Source: Mariniflexile fucanivorans | Lineage (GTDB): Bacteria; Bacteroidota; Bacteroidia; Flavobacteriales; Flavobacteriaceae | Length of the DNA: 64,000 nucleotides | Reading direction: 5' to 3' | Assembly (NCBI RefSeq): GCF_004341235.1 | Contig: NZ_SLUP01000001.1 | Coordinates: forward strand, 1-64,000 | Shown: piece after piece, positions 15,276-25,895 of the stretch | Numbering within the stretch: the first letter of the stretch is position 1 | How the letters are laid out: every line of letters begins with the position of its first letter | Position numbers and translations under genes: made by a program | Notes under the pieces: model-generated | Database searches by the model: none | The model's input: only the letters and a program-made list of their open reading frames with translations | Told to the model about the DNA's origin: nothing

Positions 15276-17729
15276 TTAATTAATGCGGTAAAGCAATATT
15301 GAATTGTTTTCGCCTTTGGTTACAAATTCTAAGCTGTTATCCTTATTAATATTGTCTAGCGTTATTTCCGAATTTCCATATAAAGGGAAATATGGCAATA
15401 GGTTTCCTAGACTATCATACAGATACACTTTTTGGGTTTGCAAATCGGTAATAGCAACGTAAATTTTATCTTTTATGTAAAATAGTTCGGGTCTAGTATA
15501 TGTACCAAAATCCAATTCTACCTCATTACTTTTTATGTTTAGTTTGTTTTCGCTAAGCGTTACCAATGTTTTACTTGAAGCTTCTAAATTATGTTTTTCA
15601 GAAAGGTTTAAATTTTCTAAAGAAATACCACCTCTGGTATCTACAGAAATTAATTGTCCGTTGGAGGTTGTGGTAGTAAATTTGTCATTGTACAAAAAAA
15701 TGGGTTGATTAGAGAGGTTACCCGATATTTTTGGTGAAACTCTTTTGTTCCCAACTCTATCAATTATATGAATGGTGTTTTGGGTTTTAAAAACTATGTA
15801 GTCTTTACGGCTTATTCTAAAATGTTTTGGCTGACTTAAAATAGCATCTTTAGCCGATTTAAAATTGAAACCACCAACCGTTTGAAGGTTTTTATTGTAC
15901 ATCAAAATGTTTTTTCCTTGTGTAACCAATAGGCGGTAATCTTTATTTTTGTCATAGTCGAAAACCGATAAAGGTTGTGTAATTTCATCATTAAATTTAC
16001 CTGGAAAAGGAGCTACATCTTTACCATCCCTATCTATAACATACACACGGTTTGGAGTTGCAAAAGCTAATTGTAAGCGGCCGTTTTTATAAATATCAAT
16101 CTGTTCAATAGTGCCTAAAACAGCGCCTTCCAATTGTTTTTTCCAAAGAATTTTGCCTTTATTGGAAATTAAATAAAGGTTATTTTTAACATCTTGAACA
16201 ACAATTTCTTTTTCTTTCGTTAAATGATTGGTTACAAATTGAGGTTTTGTTAGAATGTCTGAAGCCAGTTTGATGTTTAATTCTTCAGAAACCGAGTTTT
16301 GAATTGCTATCGTTTTACTTTTTTGTATGATGGCGTTTAAATGGGCAAAGTTAGAATCGTAAATAAACTGTAATGCAGAAGTGCTATAGTTGCCAAAAGT
16401 GTCATCTAGATCGTCTTTAAAATTTTCAATTAAAACAGACTTTAAAGATTTACTGTTAGCAATTAGTAGTAAAGACGAAGCGTTACTTAGCTGTTCTTTC
16501 GCTTTCTTAAAAGTATCCAATTCACCAAATGTGGTTTTGTTTTGGTAGTTGGCAATGATGCTTTGTAACAAATCTGTATGATTAGAAAACACGAAAAAGT
16601 TGTCTAGAATACAGTATTTATCTGTGTTTATGTTCTTGATTAAAGGTGAAAACGTATTAACAAACAATTCTGGTTTACTCAAACTGTATATGTCTATGCC
16701 TCTATAATTATCAACAATAGTTTGTTCGCCAATAAGGGCATCTTCTGTTGAAATAAAATCGATGGAATTTAATACAATAGCACGATTTTCATTTTGATAT
16801 ATAACACCAACTTCAATAATATTATCAAAAATAGGCACGCTAACAGAAGTAGAGTCTATCTTGTTAAGCGCTTTTAAATTGCCTTCAATAGTTTTGAAAT
16901 TTTTAAAAGTGAAACTCATAAAACCATCACTATCAAAAGGTGTTATATTTTGAATTTGATTTTCCTGCGGAATGGTATTTCTAAAAACATTATTTAAAAT
17001 TTTGGTGGAATCGGTCGCTTTTGTAATACCATTTATATAAATGTAATCTTGTTTCAAATCTACATCAATAGCTATATAATTGGTGAAAGTGCTTAGTTTT
17101 AAAGATTCTTCAATAAAAAACGATTTTATAAAAGGTGAATTAGCATTTATAATAATAGAAAATGTTTTATCGTTACTTGTAGAATTGTAAATTTTCGTCA
17201 ATTCATCGTTCATACTGGAATTGGCTAAAACAGTATTGATAACGTCTTTTGATGAAGCTGCAAAAAAAGTACTATCTATTATAGTACTGTAGAATGTATT
17301 ATTGTTGAATGTAGATTTTGTTAACGTTTGGTTTTCGTATGTTAATGATTCTTCAATATAATTTTTAATAGAATCTCTTTTAAATAGTTGAGGCGTAAAT
17401 TTGGTGATGATGGAATATTGTAAACTATCGTTACCATCATTTGAAAAACAAATAAGCAATTCACCATTTGGTTTCAAAAGTTTTAAGTTTTCAAGCTTGG
17501 TCTCTAAATTTTTAAAAGCAGATGTTTTTGAGAATTTATTCAGAAAATCACTGTTTTTGATACTGCTCTTTAAATCTTCAAGATTCGATGTTTTTATAAT
17601 GATAGATGCATTATTTGGAACAAAATCAATAAGATTGGTCCTGTTTTTTTCAACGTTGGAACAACTAAAAACAACAAATAATAAGAGGGTAAAACCAAGG
17701 AGTCTCATAAAATGAATTAATTTATACAA
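15276..17729 (-). CDS. Lipoprotein with a C-terminal beta-propeller-like region
   Basis: An 817-residue protein with a type II signal peptide (LLLFVVFSC, lipobox cysteine near residue 23). Translation from the internal ATG at 17708 would give a tighter signal. The N-terminal half (about 30-480) opens NLIDFVPNNASIIIKTSNLEDL, a pattern seen in DUF3352-like substrate-binding-type proteins. The C-terminal half (about 490-817) has repeating short strands (LYLISNKGKILWKKQLEG, RVYVIDRDGKDVAPFPG, IHIIDRVGNKR) consistent with a WD/PQQ-like propeller. The neighbour rnhB lies 51 bases upstream on the same strand. Function unknown. Confidence 0.65.
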   Translation of the reverse strand: MYKLIHFMRLLGFTLLLFVVFSCSNVEKNRTNLIDFVPNNASIIIKTSNLEDLKSSIKNSDFLNKFSKTSAFKNLETKLENLKLLKPNGELLICFSNDGNDSLQYSIITKFTPQLFKRDSIKNYIEESLTYENQTLTKSTFNNNTFYSTIIDSTFFAASSKDVINTVLANSSMNDELTKIYNSTSNDKTFSIIINANSPFIKSFFIEESLKLSTFTNYIAIDVDLKQDYIYINGITKATDSTKILNNVFRNTIPQENQIQNITPFDSDGFMSFTFKNFKTIEGNLKALNKIDSTSVSVPIFDNIIEVGVIYQNENRAIVLNSIDFISTEDALIGEQTIVDNYRGIDIYSLSKPELFVNTFSPLIKNINTDKYCILDNFFVFSNHTDLLQSIIANYQNKTTFGELDTFKKAKEQLSNASSLLLIANSKSLKSVLIENFKDDLDDTFGNYSTSALQFIYDSNFAHLNAIIQKSKTIAIQNSVSEELNIKLASDILTKPQFVTNHLTKEKEIVVQDVKNNLYLISNKGKILWKKQLEGAVLGTIEQIDIYKNGRLQLAFATPNRVYVIDRDGKDVAPFPGKFNDEITQPLSVFDYDKNKDYRLLVTQGKNILMYNKNLQTVGGFNFKSAKDAILSQPKHFRISRKDYIVFKTQNTIHIIDRVGNKRVSPKISGNLSNQPIFLYNDKFTTTTSNGQLISVDTRGGISLENLNLSEKHNLEASSKTLVTLSENKLNIKSNEVELDFGTYTRPELFYIKDKIYVAITDLQTQKVYLYDSLGNLLPYFPLYGNSEITLDNINKDNSLEFVTKGENNSILLYRIN

Positions 17730-17780
17730 ACCTACATATTTTTCAATTTATAGCGTGTAAAAATATAGCAATGTAATGAG

Positions 17781-18380
17781 TTAAATATCTAATTTCAATT
17801 GTTCGGGCAATAACCGAAACGATTTTCGATGGTATTTAGTTACGCCGTATTTACGAATGGCTTCTCGATGCTCTTTAGTTGGGTAACCCTTGTTTTGTTT
17901 CCAATTGTACATAGGGAATTCTTCATGAATGGTGTTCATATAAGCATCTCTATATGTCTTTGCTAAAACGGATGCAGCAGCAATACTTAAATATTTGCCG
18001 TCACCTTTTATAATGGTTTCAAAAGGAATAGTACCATAAGGTTTAAACCTGTTGCCATCAACAATTATAAATTCGGGTTGCGTGATTAATTGGGAAATAG
18101 ATTGGTGCATGGCCAAAATGGAAGCATTTAAAATATTTATTTGGTCAATTTCTTCTTGAAATACATGCGAAACACCAAAATTTAAGGCTTCAAGTTCTAT
18201 AATGGGTTTAAGTAAATCTCTTTTGTGCTCGCTTAATTGTTTTGAATCGTTTAAGAGTGAATTTTCAAAAGTTAGGGGTAATATAACCGCAGCAGCAGTA
18301 ACCGGACCCGCCAAACACCCACGTCCTGCCTCGTCTGTGCCGCATTCCAAAGCTAATTTTGAATGGTTTTTTAATAACAT
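17781..18380 (-). CDS. rnhB: Ribonuclease HII
   Basis: Cuts RNA in RNA-DNA hybrids, including single misincorporated ribonucleotides, in the cytoplasm. The 199-residue length is normal for the family. Conserved motifs are visible: [14 protein letters not shown] (catalytic Asp and Glu, about 14-27), [19 protein letters not shown] with a catalytic Asp (about 105), and [14 protein letters not shown] with the last catalytic Asp (about 132-145). The C-terminal [13 protein letters not shown] is also typical. The propeller lipoprotein gene follows 51 bases downstream on the same strand. Confidence 0.97.
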   Translation of the reverse strand: MLLKNHSKLALECGTDEAGRGCLAGPVTAAAVILPLTFENSLLNDSKQLSEHKRDLLKPIIELEALNFGVSHVFQEEIDQINILNASILAMHQSISQLITQPEFIIVDGNRFKPYGTIPFETIIKGDGKYLSIAAASVLAKTYRDAYMNTIHEEFPMYNWKQNKGYPTKEHREAIRKYGVTKYHRKSFRLLPEQLKLDI

Positions 18381-18603
18381 AAGGCTAATAATATTGTCAA
18401 ATCTATAATTTTATTTTATCATTTTTATTAATGAGAATAATTTTAGCATGCTCTTATGTGAACTACACAAAACATAATTATTAAAAATTTATTTTTAAGA
18501 AGAAATCACTAATAATTATATGTAAAACACCTCTTATTTTTAAGGTTATTTCAATAAATTAAAATGTTTTATAGATTTTGTTAAATTTTTTAAGAGTTAT
18601 TTT

Positions 18604-18634
18604 TTGTTTTTTTAAGATAATATTAGCATGTTTG
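18604..18634 (+). promoter_or_regulatory. Promoter of the SusC/SusD operon
   Basis: TTG at 18604-18606, a 20-base spacer and CATGTTTG at 18627-18634 match TTG-N20-TAnnTTTG with one mismatch. Transcription would begin near 18640. That rules out the upstream in-frame TTG codon at 18638 as a start and supports the ATG at 18662. The rest of 18381-18603 is AT-rich with no visible gene. Confidence 0.6.
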
Positions 18635-18661
18635 TAATTGACTAACTCAAATATTTATTGT

Positions 18662-21600
18662 ATGAAAAAAAAGTTGACGGGTTTGTTAATGCTTTTTATG
18701 GCATTATCAATACAACTCTCTTATGCCCAAGACAAAAAAATTACTGGAAAAATTACGGATGCTGATGGCATACCACTAAGCAGTGCCACTGTTATTGTAG
18801 AGGGCACTAATAGGGGCGTGGTGTCCGATTTTGATGGAAACTATTCAATTACAGCTGCTGAAAATAGCGTATTGAAAATTAGTTTTATTGGTATGAAAAC
18901 CCAATTAGTTCCCGTAGGTTCTAAAACAACCGTTAATGTTGTTTTAGCAGAGGATTTAGAAGGTTTAGATACTGTAGTGGTAACTGGTTACCAGAAAATT
19001 GACAGAAAATTATTTACAGGTTCTGCATCTACACTTAACGCAAGCGATATTAGACTGGAAGGTGTTGCCGATATTAGTAGAGGCCTACAAGGTCAAGTAG
19101 CTGGTGTTGAAATTGAAAACGCATCGGGTACTTTTGGTACAGCGCCAGTAATCAGAATTAGAGGTAATGCTTCTATTAATGGTGCAAATAAGCCATTATG
19201 GGTAATTGATGGTGTTGTTTTAGAAGATGCTGTTGAATTATCAAATCAAGACATTACTACAGGTAACCTTGAAACAATACTTAGCTCTTCCACTGCTGGT
19301 ATTGGTCCTGATGATGTAGAAACCTTTACGGTTTTAAAAGATGCATCGGCAACAGCACAATATGGAGCTAGAGCTTTAAATGGTGTAATTGTTATTACAA
19401 CCAAAAGAGGAAAAACAGGTAAGCCTTCTATTAATTTCACAACAAGTTTAACCACTAGAAATAAACCTAGCTACAATCAATTCAATATCCTAAGTTCAGG
19501 AGATGAAATGAGTATTTACCAAGAATTGTACGAAAAAGGCTGGATAGATATCGCAAACTCAAACACAGCAAGAAACCATGGTGTTTTTTCTGACATGTTT
19601 TATAAAATAACAAATAACGAATTAGCATGGGGCCCTGGTGGAACACCAAACTACAATTATTTACAACGCTATTCTAACGCAAATACAGATTGGTTTGATG
19701 TTTTGTTCAAAGACTCCTTTGTTTATACTAATACTTTTAGTATCAGTTCGGGTACAGATAAAGCTAGGTACAGGGCATCGGTAAGCTCATTAAAAGATGA
19801 AGGACAATCTATAGCCGATAATGTAGAAAACTATACAACCAATTTAAATGCTGATTTTAATTTATCAGATAATTTTGTATTAGGTTTCAAATTAACGGGG
19901 AATGTGAGAGACCAAAGAATTGCTGCATCCCAAGATAGAGAGTTTGATGCACTTTCTGGTGTTTACGAAAGAAACTTCGATATCAACCCATTTAATTTTG
20001 CTCTTTATTCTAGTAGAAGCATGACGCCTTATGATGAAAATGGAGACCTTCAGTACTATAGAAGAAACTGGGCGCCATTTAATATTTTACATGAAGTACA
20101 AAACAATTTTGTTGATTTAGACTTAATTGATTTGTCTCTTCAAACCAATTTAGACTGGAAAATAAATAAAGATTTAACATTCAATACCGTATTGCAGGCA
20201 CGTAGATACAGAAGTTCGGCAGTGCAAACAATTCATGAAAATTCCAATAATGCAGCAGCATACAGAGCAGATAACCCATTGCTTAGAAATAGTAACATAT
20301 TTTTATTTGATGACCCAGATGCTCCAGAGCTAGAACCTTATTCTGTATTACCAAATGGAGGTTTCAGAAAAACAACAAACAATTCATTAGATAATTTGTT
20401 CATGAGAAATTCTCTTAATTACTCACGTACATTTAATGATTTACATCAAGTAGATTTATTATTAGGGCAAGAAATTCGATCTAGTAATAGAACGGAAGAG
20501 TTCACTGATGGATGGGGGTATTTATTTGATAAAGGAGGTTTAATAATTAGCGATCCTAATTTTATTAGATTTTTGGACAGCAGGGGGGAAGATTATTTCA
20601 GGGTTGAAGAAACTAGAAATAGAGCTTGGGGAGCTTTTACTACTGCTGCTTATTCTTATGATAGCAGATACATAATAAACGGAACCTATACCTATTTTGG
20701 CGATAATAGAACAGGCAACTCTAAAGCTGCTCGTTATTTGCCTACATGGAATTTAAGTGGCGCTTGGAACATTCATCAAGAATCATTTATGGATAATGCA
20801 AGGTGGGTGAATTTATTAAAATTGAAATCTACTTACGGACTATCTGGTTCTAATCCATACGATGCAAGCGCAGGGTTAATTGTTTATGGTGTTGAACCGT
20901 TAAGACCCGAAGCTACCGAAAGAGAAATTGCATTGTTGATAGATCAATTGGAAAATTCCGAATTAACTTTTGAAAAACTATACGAATGGAATATAGGTTT
21001 AGAAACAGCGTTTTTCAATAATCGTTTAGGAATTGAACTAGAGTATTACCAAAGAAAATCTGAAGACCTTATCGGGTTTGTTGAAACCAATGGTGTTGGT
21101 GGAGAAGGAATTAAATTAGGTAATATTGGAAAGTTAGATCGTGATGGTTTCGAGGTAAGCCTAAGAACAACCAACATTGAAACCAGTAATTTCAATTGGA
21201 CTTCTAATTTTAATTTTAGCCATTCGAAAAGTGAAATAACAGAATGGGATGCAAGAGACCGTATTGGAGATGCTATAAGTAGAAACGGGGGGAATTTTGT
21301 AGGATATGCAGCAGGTGCATTATTCTCAATTCCTTTTGCAGGTTTAGATTCTAACGGAATTCCTACTTTTTATGGTGAAGATGGTGAAATCATTCAAACA
21401 CTTAATTTACAAGAAAGAGAAGATGTATTGAAACATGTAAAATATGAGGGACCAACAGAACCAGTATTCTTCGGAGGGTTTAATAACACAGTTAGCTATA
21501 AAAACTTAAGTTTGAACTTTGGTTTTGCATATAGAGGCGGAAACAAAATCCGTTTAGATGATGTATATGATGTGCGTTTAAGTGACGGCTCTGCAAGATT

Positions 21601-22003
21601 GTATGACGATTTCAGTTCATTATCCGGCGATTTGATAAACAGATGGTCGTTGCCTGGAGATGAAAACATTACAAACATTCCTTCCATACTTACAGAAACG
21701 GCCACACAAGCTTTAAGAAGTCAAGGATTAAATCCATATGACTTATATAATAAAAGTGATATTAGGGTAGCCGATGGCGATTTTGTTAGGCTGAAAAATA
21801 TCAGATTAAGCTATAATTTACCTAGAAGTATCATTGATAAAACAAAAATGAAGTCTGGATCTATCAGTTTTTCGGCTCATAATTTATGGTTAATATATTC
21901 AGATGATAAATTAAATGGTGTAGATCCTGAGTTTTTTCAATCCGGTGGGGTTTCGTTACCCTTAACAAGTACGTATACTTTTACCCTTAATTTTAATTTT
22001 TAA
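18662..22003 (+). CDS. SusC/RagA-type TonB-dependent outer-membrane receptor
   Basis: An energised import channel of the outer membrane. The 1113-residue product has a signal peptide (LLMLFMALSIQLSYAQ), then a carboxypeptidase-regulatory-like beta domain (about 20-105, ITGKITDADGIPLSSATVIVEGTN). Next come a TonB-box-like LDTVVVTGYQ and a plug domain (about 115-225 with RGLQGQVAGVEI, IRIRGNASINGANKPLWVIDGV, DASATAQYGARALNGVIVITTK). A large barrel runs to the C-terminal strand YTFTLNFNF. SusD follows after four bases. No glycoside hydrolase is linked; the partners are a metallopeptidase lipoprotein and a DUF4302 protein, so the substrate may not be a glycan. Confidence 0.95.
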   Translation: MKKKLTGLLMLFMALSIQLSYAQDKKITGKITDADGIPLSSATVIVEGTNRGVVSDFDGNYSITAAENSVLKISFIGMKTQLVPVGSKTTVNVVLAEDLEGLDTVVVTGYQKIDRKLFTGSASTLNASDIRLEGVADISRGLQGQVAGVEIENASGTFGTAPVIRIRGNASINGANKPLWVIDGVVLEDAVELSNQDITTGNLETILSSSTAGIGPDDVETFTVLKDASATAQYGARALNGVIVITTKRGKTGKPSINFTTSLTTRNKPSYNQFNILSSGDEMSIYQELYEKGWIDIANSNTARNHGVFSDMFYKITNNELAWGPGGTPNYNYLQRYSNANTDWFDVLFKDSFVYTNTFSISSGTDKARYRASVSSLKDEGQSIADNVENYTTNLNADFNLSDNFVLGFKLTGNVRDQRIAASQDREFDALSGVYERNFDINPFNFALYSSRSMTPYDENGDLQYYRRNWAPFNILHEVQNNFVDLDLIDLSLQTNLDWKINKDLTFNTVLQARRYRSSAVQTIHENSNNAAAYRADNPLLRNSNIFLFDDPDAPELEPYSVLPNGGFRKTTNNSLDNLFMRNSLNYSRTFNDLHQVDLLLGQEIRSSNRTEEFTDGWGYLFDKGGLIISDPNFIRFLDSRGEDYFRVEETRNRAWGAFTTAAYSYDSRYIINGTYTYFGDNRTGNSKAARYLPTWNLSGAWNIHQESFMDNARWVNLLKLKSTYGLSGSNPYDASAGLIVYGVEPLRPEATEREIALLIDQLENSELTFEKLYEWNIGLETAFFNNRLGIELEYYQRKSEDLIGFVETNGVGGEGIKLGNIGKLDRDGFEVSLRTTNIETSNFNWTSNFNFSHSKSEITEWDARDRIGDAISRNGGNFVGYAAGALFSIPFAGLDSNGIPTFYGEDGEIIQTLNLQEREDVLKHVKYEGPTEPVFFGGFNNTVSYKNLSLNFGFAYRGGNKIRLDDVYDVRLSDGSARLYDDFSSLSGDLINRWSLPGDENITNIPSILTETATQALRSQGLNPYDLYNKSDIRVADGDFVRLKNIRLSYNLPRSIIDKTKMKSGSISFSAHNLWLIYSDDKLNGVDPEFFQSGGVSLPLTSTYTFTLNFNF

Positions 22004-22007
22004 TGCT

Positions 22008-23468
22008 ATGAAAAAAAGATTTATACTTACATTAATAATAATCGGATCATTTATATCATGTGATTCCTATTTAGATGAAGTTCCAGATAACAGGCAAACT
22101 ATAAAAACATTAGATGATGTTTCTGAAATATTAGTATCGGCCTACTCTGAAGCTATTTATAGTTTTGTAGAATGGAAATCAGACAACGCTACTTATATAA
22201 AAGAAAACACACAATTCGATTGGTCTACAGAACTTTATAGTTACAGGCCAGTAGTTTCTGAAGAAGATCAAGATACGCCAACTTATTTATGGGATAATAA
22301 TTATCAAGCCATTGCACACGCAAATCAAGCATTAGCAGCACTTGAAGAAATTGAAGGCGGTGATGAAGATTTTAGAAATGCATTAATTGGAGAAGCTTTA
22401 ATAACAAGGGCATATAACCATTTTATGTTAGCAAATGTATTTTGTCAGCATTATAGCGAAGCTAATAAAGGTGAATTAGGTATTCCTTACATCACTAAGC
22501 CTGAAACAAAATTACAAGTATCTTATGATCGCGGTACAATTGAACAAACTTACGAGCTTATTGAAAAAGATTTATTAGATGGATTACCGTTAATTTCAGA
22601 TAAGTATTATGTAGGTACAGGCAAATATCATTTTAACAAAAATGCTGCTTATGCCTTTGCATCCCGATATTTTTTGTTCAAAGGAGATTATGAAAAGTGT
22701 ATTGAATATTCCAATAAAATTCTTGGAAACGGTGTTGTTAGCACTACCTATATAAGAGATATGGATGCCGTATTTACAGGATCAGGATCAGTAGCAATAG
22801 CCAATCAATTTACCGATGTAACAGACCCATCAAATTTAATGGTTGTAAGAAAGCAAAGTGTTATGGTAAACAGATACACAAGAGGTTATCAAGCAAATAC
22901 CGATATTTTTGTCGATATTTATGTTCAAAACAGACCACAAGGATCTACTGTCGATCAGCGCGATTTACGTTATGGTTTTAGTTCATCATCTGCAAGGGCA
23001 CAACCTAAATATACCGAACTATTTGAATACACTACATCAACTACTGGATTCCCATATTTTATCATGCCAGAGCTACGAAGTGAAGAAGTGATTTTAAATA
23101 GAATGGAATCTTATGTAAGGTTAAATAGGCTAGACGATGCGCTTAATGATTATAATGTAATGGCTCCACAAAGATATGATAATGGCGGTCAACTTCAATT
23201 ATCTACTATTGCTACATACTACGGAGGTACAGATCAGGAAGCTATGCTTGAGTTTGTAATAGGAGAAAGAAGAAAAGAGTTTTTAAGAGAAGGTTTAAGA
23301 TGGTTTGATATTAAGCGATTAGGCTTAGAAGTTTACCATGTTATTTTAACCGATTCAAATGGAAACGTATCCAAAGATGTAACCCTTGAGGCTAATGATG
23401 CTAGAAAGGCAGAGCAAATTCCTTCTAAAGCAAGAGCTAATGGAATTGAAGAAAACCCAGGTTATTAA
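22008..23468 (+). CDS. RagB/SusD family lipoprotein
   Basis: The surface lipoprotein partner that forms the lid over the SusC channel and captures substrate. The 486-residue product has a lipobox (GSFISC, cysteine at 19), then the SusD start DSYLDEVPDNRQTIKTLDD. TPR-like helices follow, including NNYQAIAHANQALAALEEI and ALITRAYNHFMLANVF. The C-terminal signature EFVIGERRKEFLREGLRWFDIKRLG (about 425-450, shown in part) is typical. It directly follows susC and precedes the metallopeptidase gene by 46 bases. The bound ligand is unknown. Confidence 0.93.
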   Translation: MKKRFILTLIIIGSFISCDSYLDEVPDNRQTIKTLDDVSEILVSAYSEAIYSFVEWKSDNATYIKENTQFDWSTELYSYRPVVSEEDQDTPTYLWDNNYQAIAHANQALAALEEIEGGDEDFRNALIGEALITRAYNHFMLANVFCQHYSEANKGELGIPYITKPETKLQVSYDRGTIEQTYELIEKDLLDGLPLISDKYYVGTGKYHFNKNAAYAFASRYFLFKGDYEKCIEYSNKILGNGVVSTTYIRDMDAVFTGSGSVAIANQFTDVTDPSNLMVVRKQSVMVNRYTRGYQANTDIFVDIYVQNRPQGSTVDQRDLRYGFSSSSARAQPKYTELFEYTTSTTGFPYFIMPELRSEEVILNRMESYVRLNRLDDALNDYNVMAPQRYDNGGQLQLSTIATYYGGTDQEAMLEFVIGERRKEFLREGLRWFDIKRLGLEVYHVILTDSNGNVSKDVTLEANDARKAEQIPSKARANGIEENPGY

Positions 23469-23514
23469 ATGAGGAATCATATAAATTTACTTTAACAAGT
23501 CAATAATTAAAGAG

Positions 23515-24462
23515 ATGAAAAAAATAATTAAATATATAATTTTAGCAATCATTTTGGTACAATTTACACAATGTACTAGTAATGATAGTAATGGACTATA
23601 CGTTCCACCTTCCGATCCAGTTATAACAAACCCTAACGATATTTATTTATATCAGAATGGCGGTAAAAGTTTGTTTGAAAGGTATAGTACAGCAACAAGA
23701 TGGAGATGGAACGATAATTTTATAGATCCAACTCAAAGAGCTACACCCATAGAGTCAGATTTCGTTATACCAATTAGTAAACTTGTAGATTATTTATGGA
23801 TAGGCCCTTATACGACTTCAAGCAATACTGCAGAAAATTTTATAAAAGAACTATTTCCGGCCGAATTGGTTTATATAGGATCTTATATCTTCAATGATGA
23901 TGGAACCAGACTTTTAGGATATGCTGAAGGAGGTGCCAGAGTTACCTTGTTAAATTTGAACAGTTTAGATTTTCAAAACAGAGATTGGTTAGCTAACCCA
24001 GGCGGAGGTGTTCTAGCCACGGTTCATCACGAGTTTTCGCATATTGTACATCAAAATTACGGTATACCGGTTGGTTTCAATACAATTTCTGATACATATC
24101 TTGGAAATAACTGGAGTAATGGCGTAACTAGAGATGATGCCATTAAGTTAGGAATGGTTAGAAACTATGGGACCCTAAATGAATTTGAAGATTTTTGCGA
24201 AATAATATCTCATTTTTTAGTTGTAGATCAAGCTACTTTTGAAGCCGATTTTATAAACCAAGAAGATTGTTCAACACTTACCGATGCAGATGAGATTGTA
24301 AATTGTAGAGAACTGAATGAAGGAAGAAAGCTAATTAAACAGAAAGTAGATTTAGTTCTTGAATTTTACAAAAACAACTTTAACATAGATCTGGAAGTAG
24401 TAAGAGATACATTGCAAGCAAGGTTGAATAATTTAGTTACAACTGGAATTATACCAGATTAA
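23515..24462 (+). CDS. Putative zinc-binding metallopeptidase lipoprotein (SusD-linked)
   Basis: A 315-residue lipoprotein (lipobox FTQC, cysteine near residue 20). The zinc motif HHEFSHIVHQ supplies HEFSH with two histidines and the catalytic glutamate (about 170-180), and the later FEDFCEIISHF may supply a third ligand. Family members (Peptidase_Mx1 type) are typically encoded next to SusC/SusD pairs in Bacteroidota. It is likely cell-surface exposed beside the transporter, where it might trim a protein or peptide. Activity has to my knowledge not been established for most members. Confidence 0.85.
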   Translation: MKKIIKYIILAIILVQFTQCTSNDSNGLYVPPSDPVITNPNDIYLYQNGGKSLFERYSTATRWRWNDNFIDPTQRATPIESDFVIPISKLVDYLWIGPYTTSSNTAENFIKELFPAELVYIGSYIFNDDGTRLLGYAEGGARVTLLNLNSLDFQNRDWLANPGGGVLATVHHEFSHIVHQNYGIPVGFNTISDTYLGNNWSNGVTRDDAIKLGMVRNYGTLNEFEDFCEIISHFLVVDQATFEADFINQEDCSTLTDADEIVNCRELNEGRKLIKQKVDLVLEFYKNNFNIDLEVVRDTLQARLNNLVTTGIIPD

Positions 24463-24493
24463 TTGTATTTAAAGCTAATAAAAAAAATATAAA

Positions 24494-25843
24494 ATGGAAA
24501 AAATATATAAATTAATAAAAAGCATCTTTGTAATTGCTGTGCTGGTTTTGGCAGCTAGTTGTACAGATAATGATGTAGAGCCGCTTTTTGAGCAATCAAT
24601 AAACGAAAGAACTGAAGCTTTAAAAAAAGAATATCTAGATATTTTAAAAGCCCCTACAGATGGCTGGATAGGTTACTATTCTCCTAACGAAACTTTTGGT
24701 GCTTATACTATGTTAATGAAATTTGATGATAATGGAGACGTAGACATAAAATCTGATTATGAGTTTGGCAATCAAGATAATATAATAACATATAGAATTG
24801 ATAAAACACTCAAAATAGAGTTGGTATTAGAATCCTTTTCTGTGTTCTCCAGTATTTTCTCATTAAATAATAATAATAATGGAGGAGAATTTGTTTTTAA
24901 TATCTTGTCTGCAACTGCCGATGAAGTAGTTTTAGAAAGTAAACTTGATTTTGGTGACGATATAACAATCTTTACTTTACGTAAAGCAACACCTGCAGAT
25001 TTCGATTTTACACCCGTATATGCATCAGCAAACAAAATTGCTGGTGAGTGTACAGACTCGGTATTCAGAAATATTTTGTTTAATAATGAAGCCATTGCAT
25101 CATTTTCATTCAATGCAGATACAAGATTAATTACTCTTAATTATTTCGAAAATGATGTGAAATTAAATTTGAATGTTCCTGCAGTGGTTACTCCCACAGG
25201 TTTTAGTTTATTAAACCCTGTTACTATAAATAATGTAACAATATCAAGTTTCACTTTTGATGAAACCTCTGAAGAGTACATAAACGCTGCGGATAATTTA
25301 AGATTAATCAATGATGATACACCATTAAGATTAACCAACGATTTAGAAGATTTAAACGCACCAAATAGATTGGCTATTTTTGCTAATGAGTTTAGGTTTG
25401 GCTTTAATTCTTTAACTAGTTGTGCTTGGGATGAAATGATTCAGCAAGTTGATGCCAGTTTAAGAACTCAAGGTTTTACCTATACTGGTGTTCAATTGCG
25501 TACTGATTACAATTCAACTTCAAATACAAATGCTAATTCAAGAATAGTTGTGTTAGTACAGCGATTAAGCGATGGACTGGCCACATCAGGAAGTTATTAT
25601 GTAAATGTAGAGAATAAAGACAATTTGGTTTTTGTAACTTTTACAGGGTTCGCCTCAGGCAATGGCATATCGTGGATAGATAGCACGTCACCACTATTAA
25701 ACTTTTTCTTAAGCACTAAAGGTTTGGTTTATACAGATGAAGGATCTTTTAGTTCAAATCTGTTTAATTATACAAATGGAGCAGGCACATTTACAAGTGT
25801 AGATGATCCTTCTTTAAGAACCTATGGATTGTTTTACCAATAA
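24494..25843 (+). CDS. DUF4302 domain lipoprotein
   Basis: A 449-residue lipoprotein (lipobox VLAASC, cysteine near residue 23). The mature start has the DUF4302 signature: FEQSINERTEALKKEYLD, APTDGWIGYYSPNE and YTMLMKFDDNGDVDIKSD. The remainder is beta-rich. DUF4302 genes recur behind SusC-SusD-metallopeptidase sets, so the protein is probably a surface accessory of that uptake system. It ends the operon; a strong terminator follows 20 bases later. Confidence 0.85.
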   Translation: MEKIYKLIKSIFVIAVLVLAASCTDNDVEPLFEQSINERTEALKKEYLDILKAPTDGWIGYYSPNETFGAYTMLMKFDDNGDVDIKSDYEFGNQDNIITYRIDKTLKIELVLESFSVFSSIFSLNNNNNGGEFVFNILSATADEVVLESKLDFGDDITIFTLRKATPADFDFTPVYASANKIAGECTDSVFRNILFNNEAIASFSFNADTRLITLNYFENDVKLNLNVPAVVTPTGFSLLNPVTINNVTISSFTFDETSEEYINAADNLRLINDDTPLRLTNDLEDLNAPNRLAIFANEFRFGFNSLTSCAWDEMIQQVDASLRTQGFTYTGVQLRTDYNSTSNTNANSRIVVLVQRLSDGLATSGSYYVNVENKDNLVFVTFTGFASGNGISWIDSTSPLLNFFLSTKGLVYTDEGSFSSNLFNYTNGAGTFTSVDDPSLRTYGLFYQ

Positions 25844-25862
25844 TAACAACTAACCACTAGAT

Positions 25863-25895
25863 AAAGAAAGCCAGCATTTTATGTTGGCTTTCTTT
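25863..25895 (+). terminator. Terminator of the SusC/SusD operon
   Basis: Perfect 15-base arms AAAGAAAGCCAGCAT and ATGTTGGCTTTCTTT (one G-T wobble) with a TTT loop and an AT-rich tail, 20 bases past the DUF4302 stop codon. Confidence 0.85.

Noticed and set aside
18638-18661. Upstream TTG start for the SusC gene
   Set aside because: Lies at the predicted transcription start; ATG at 18662 gives a normal signal peptide.
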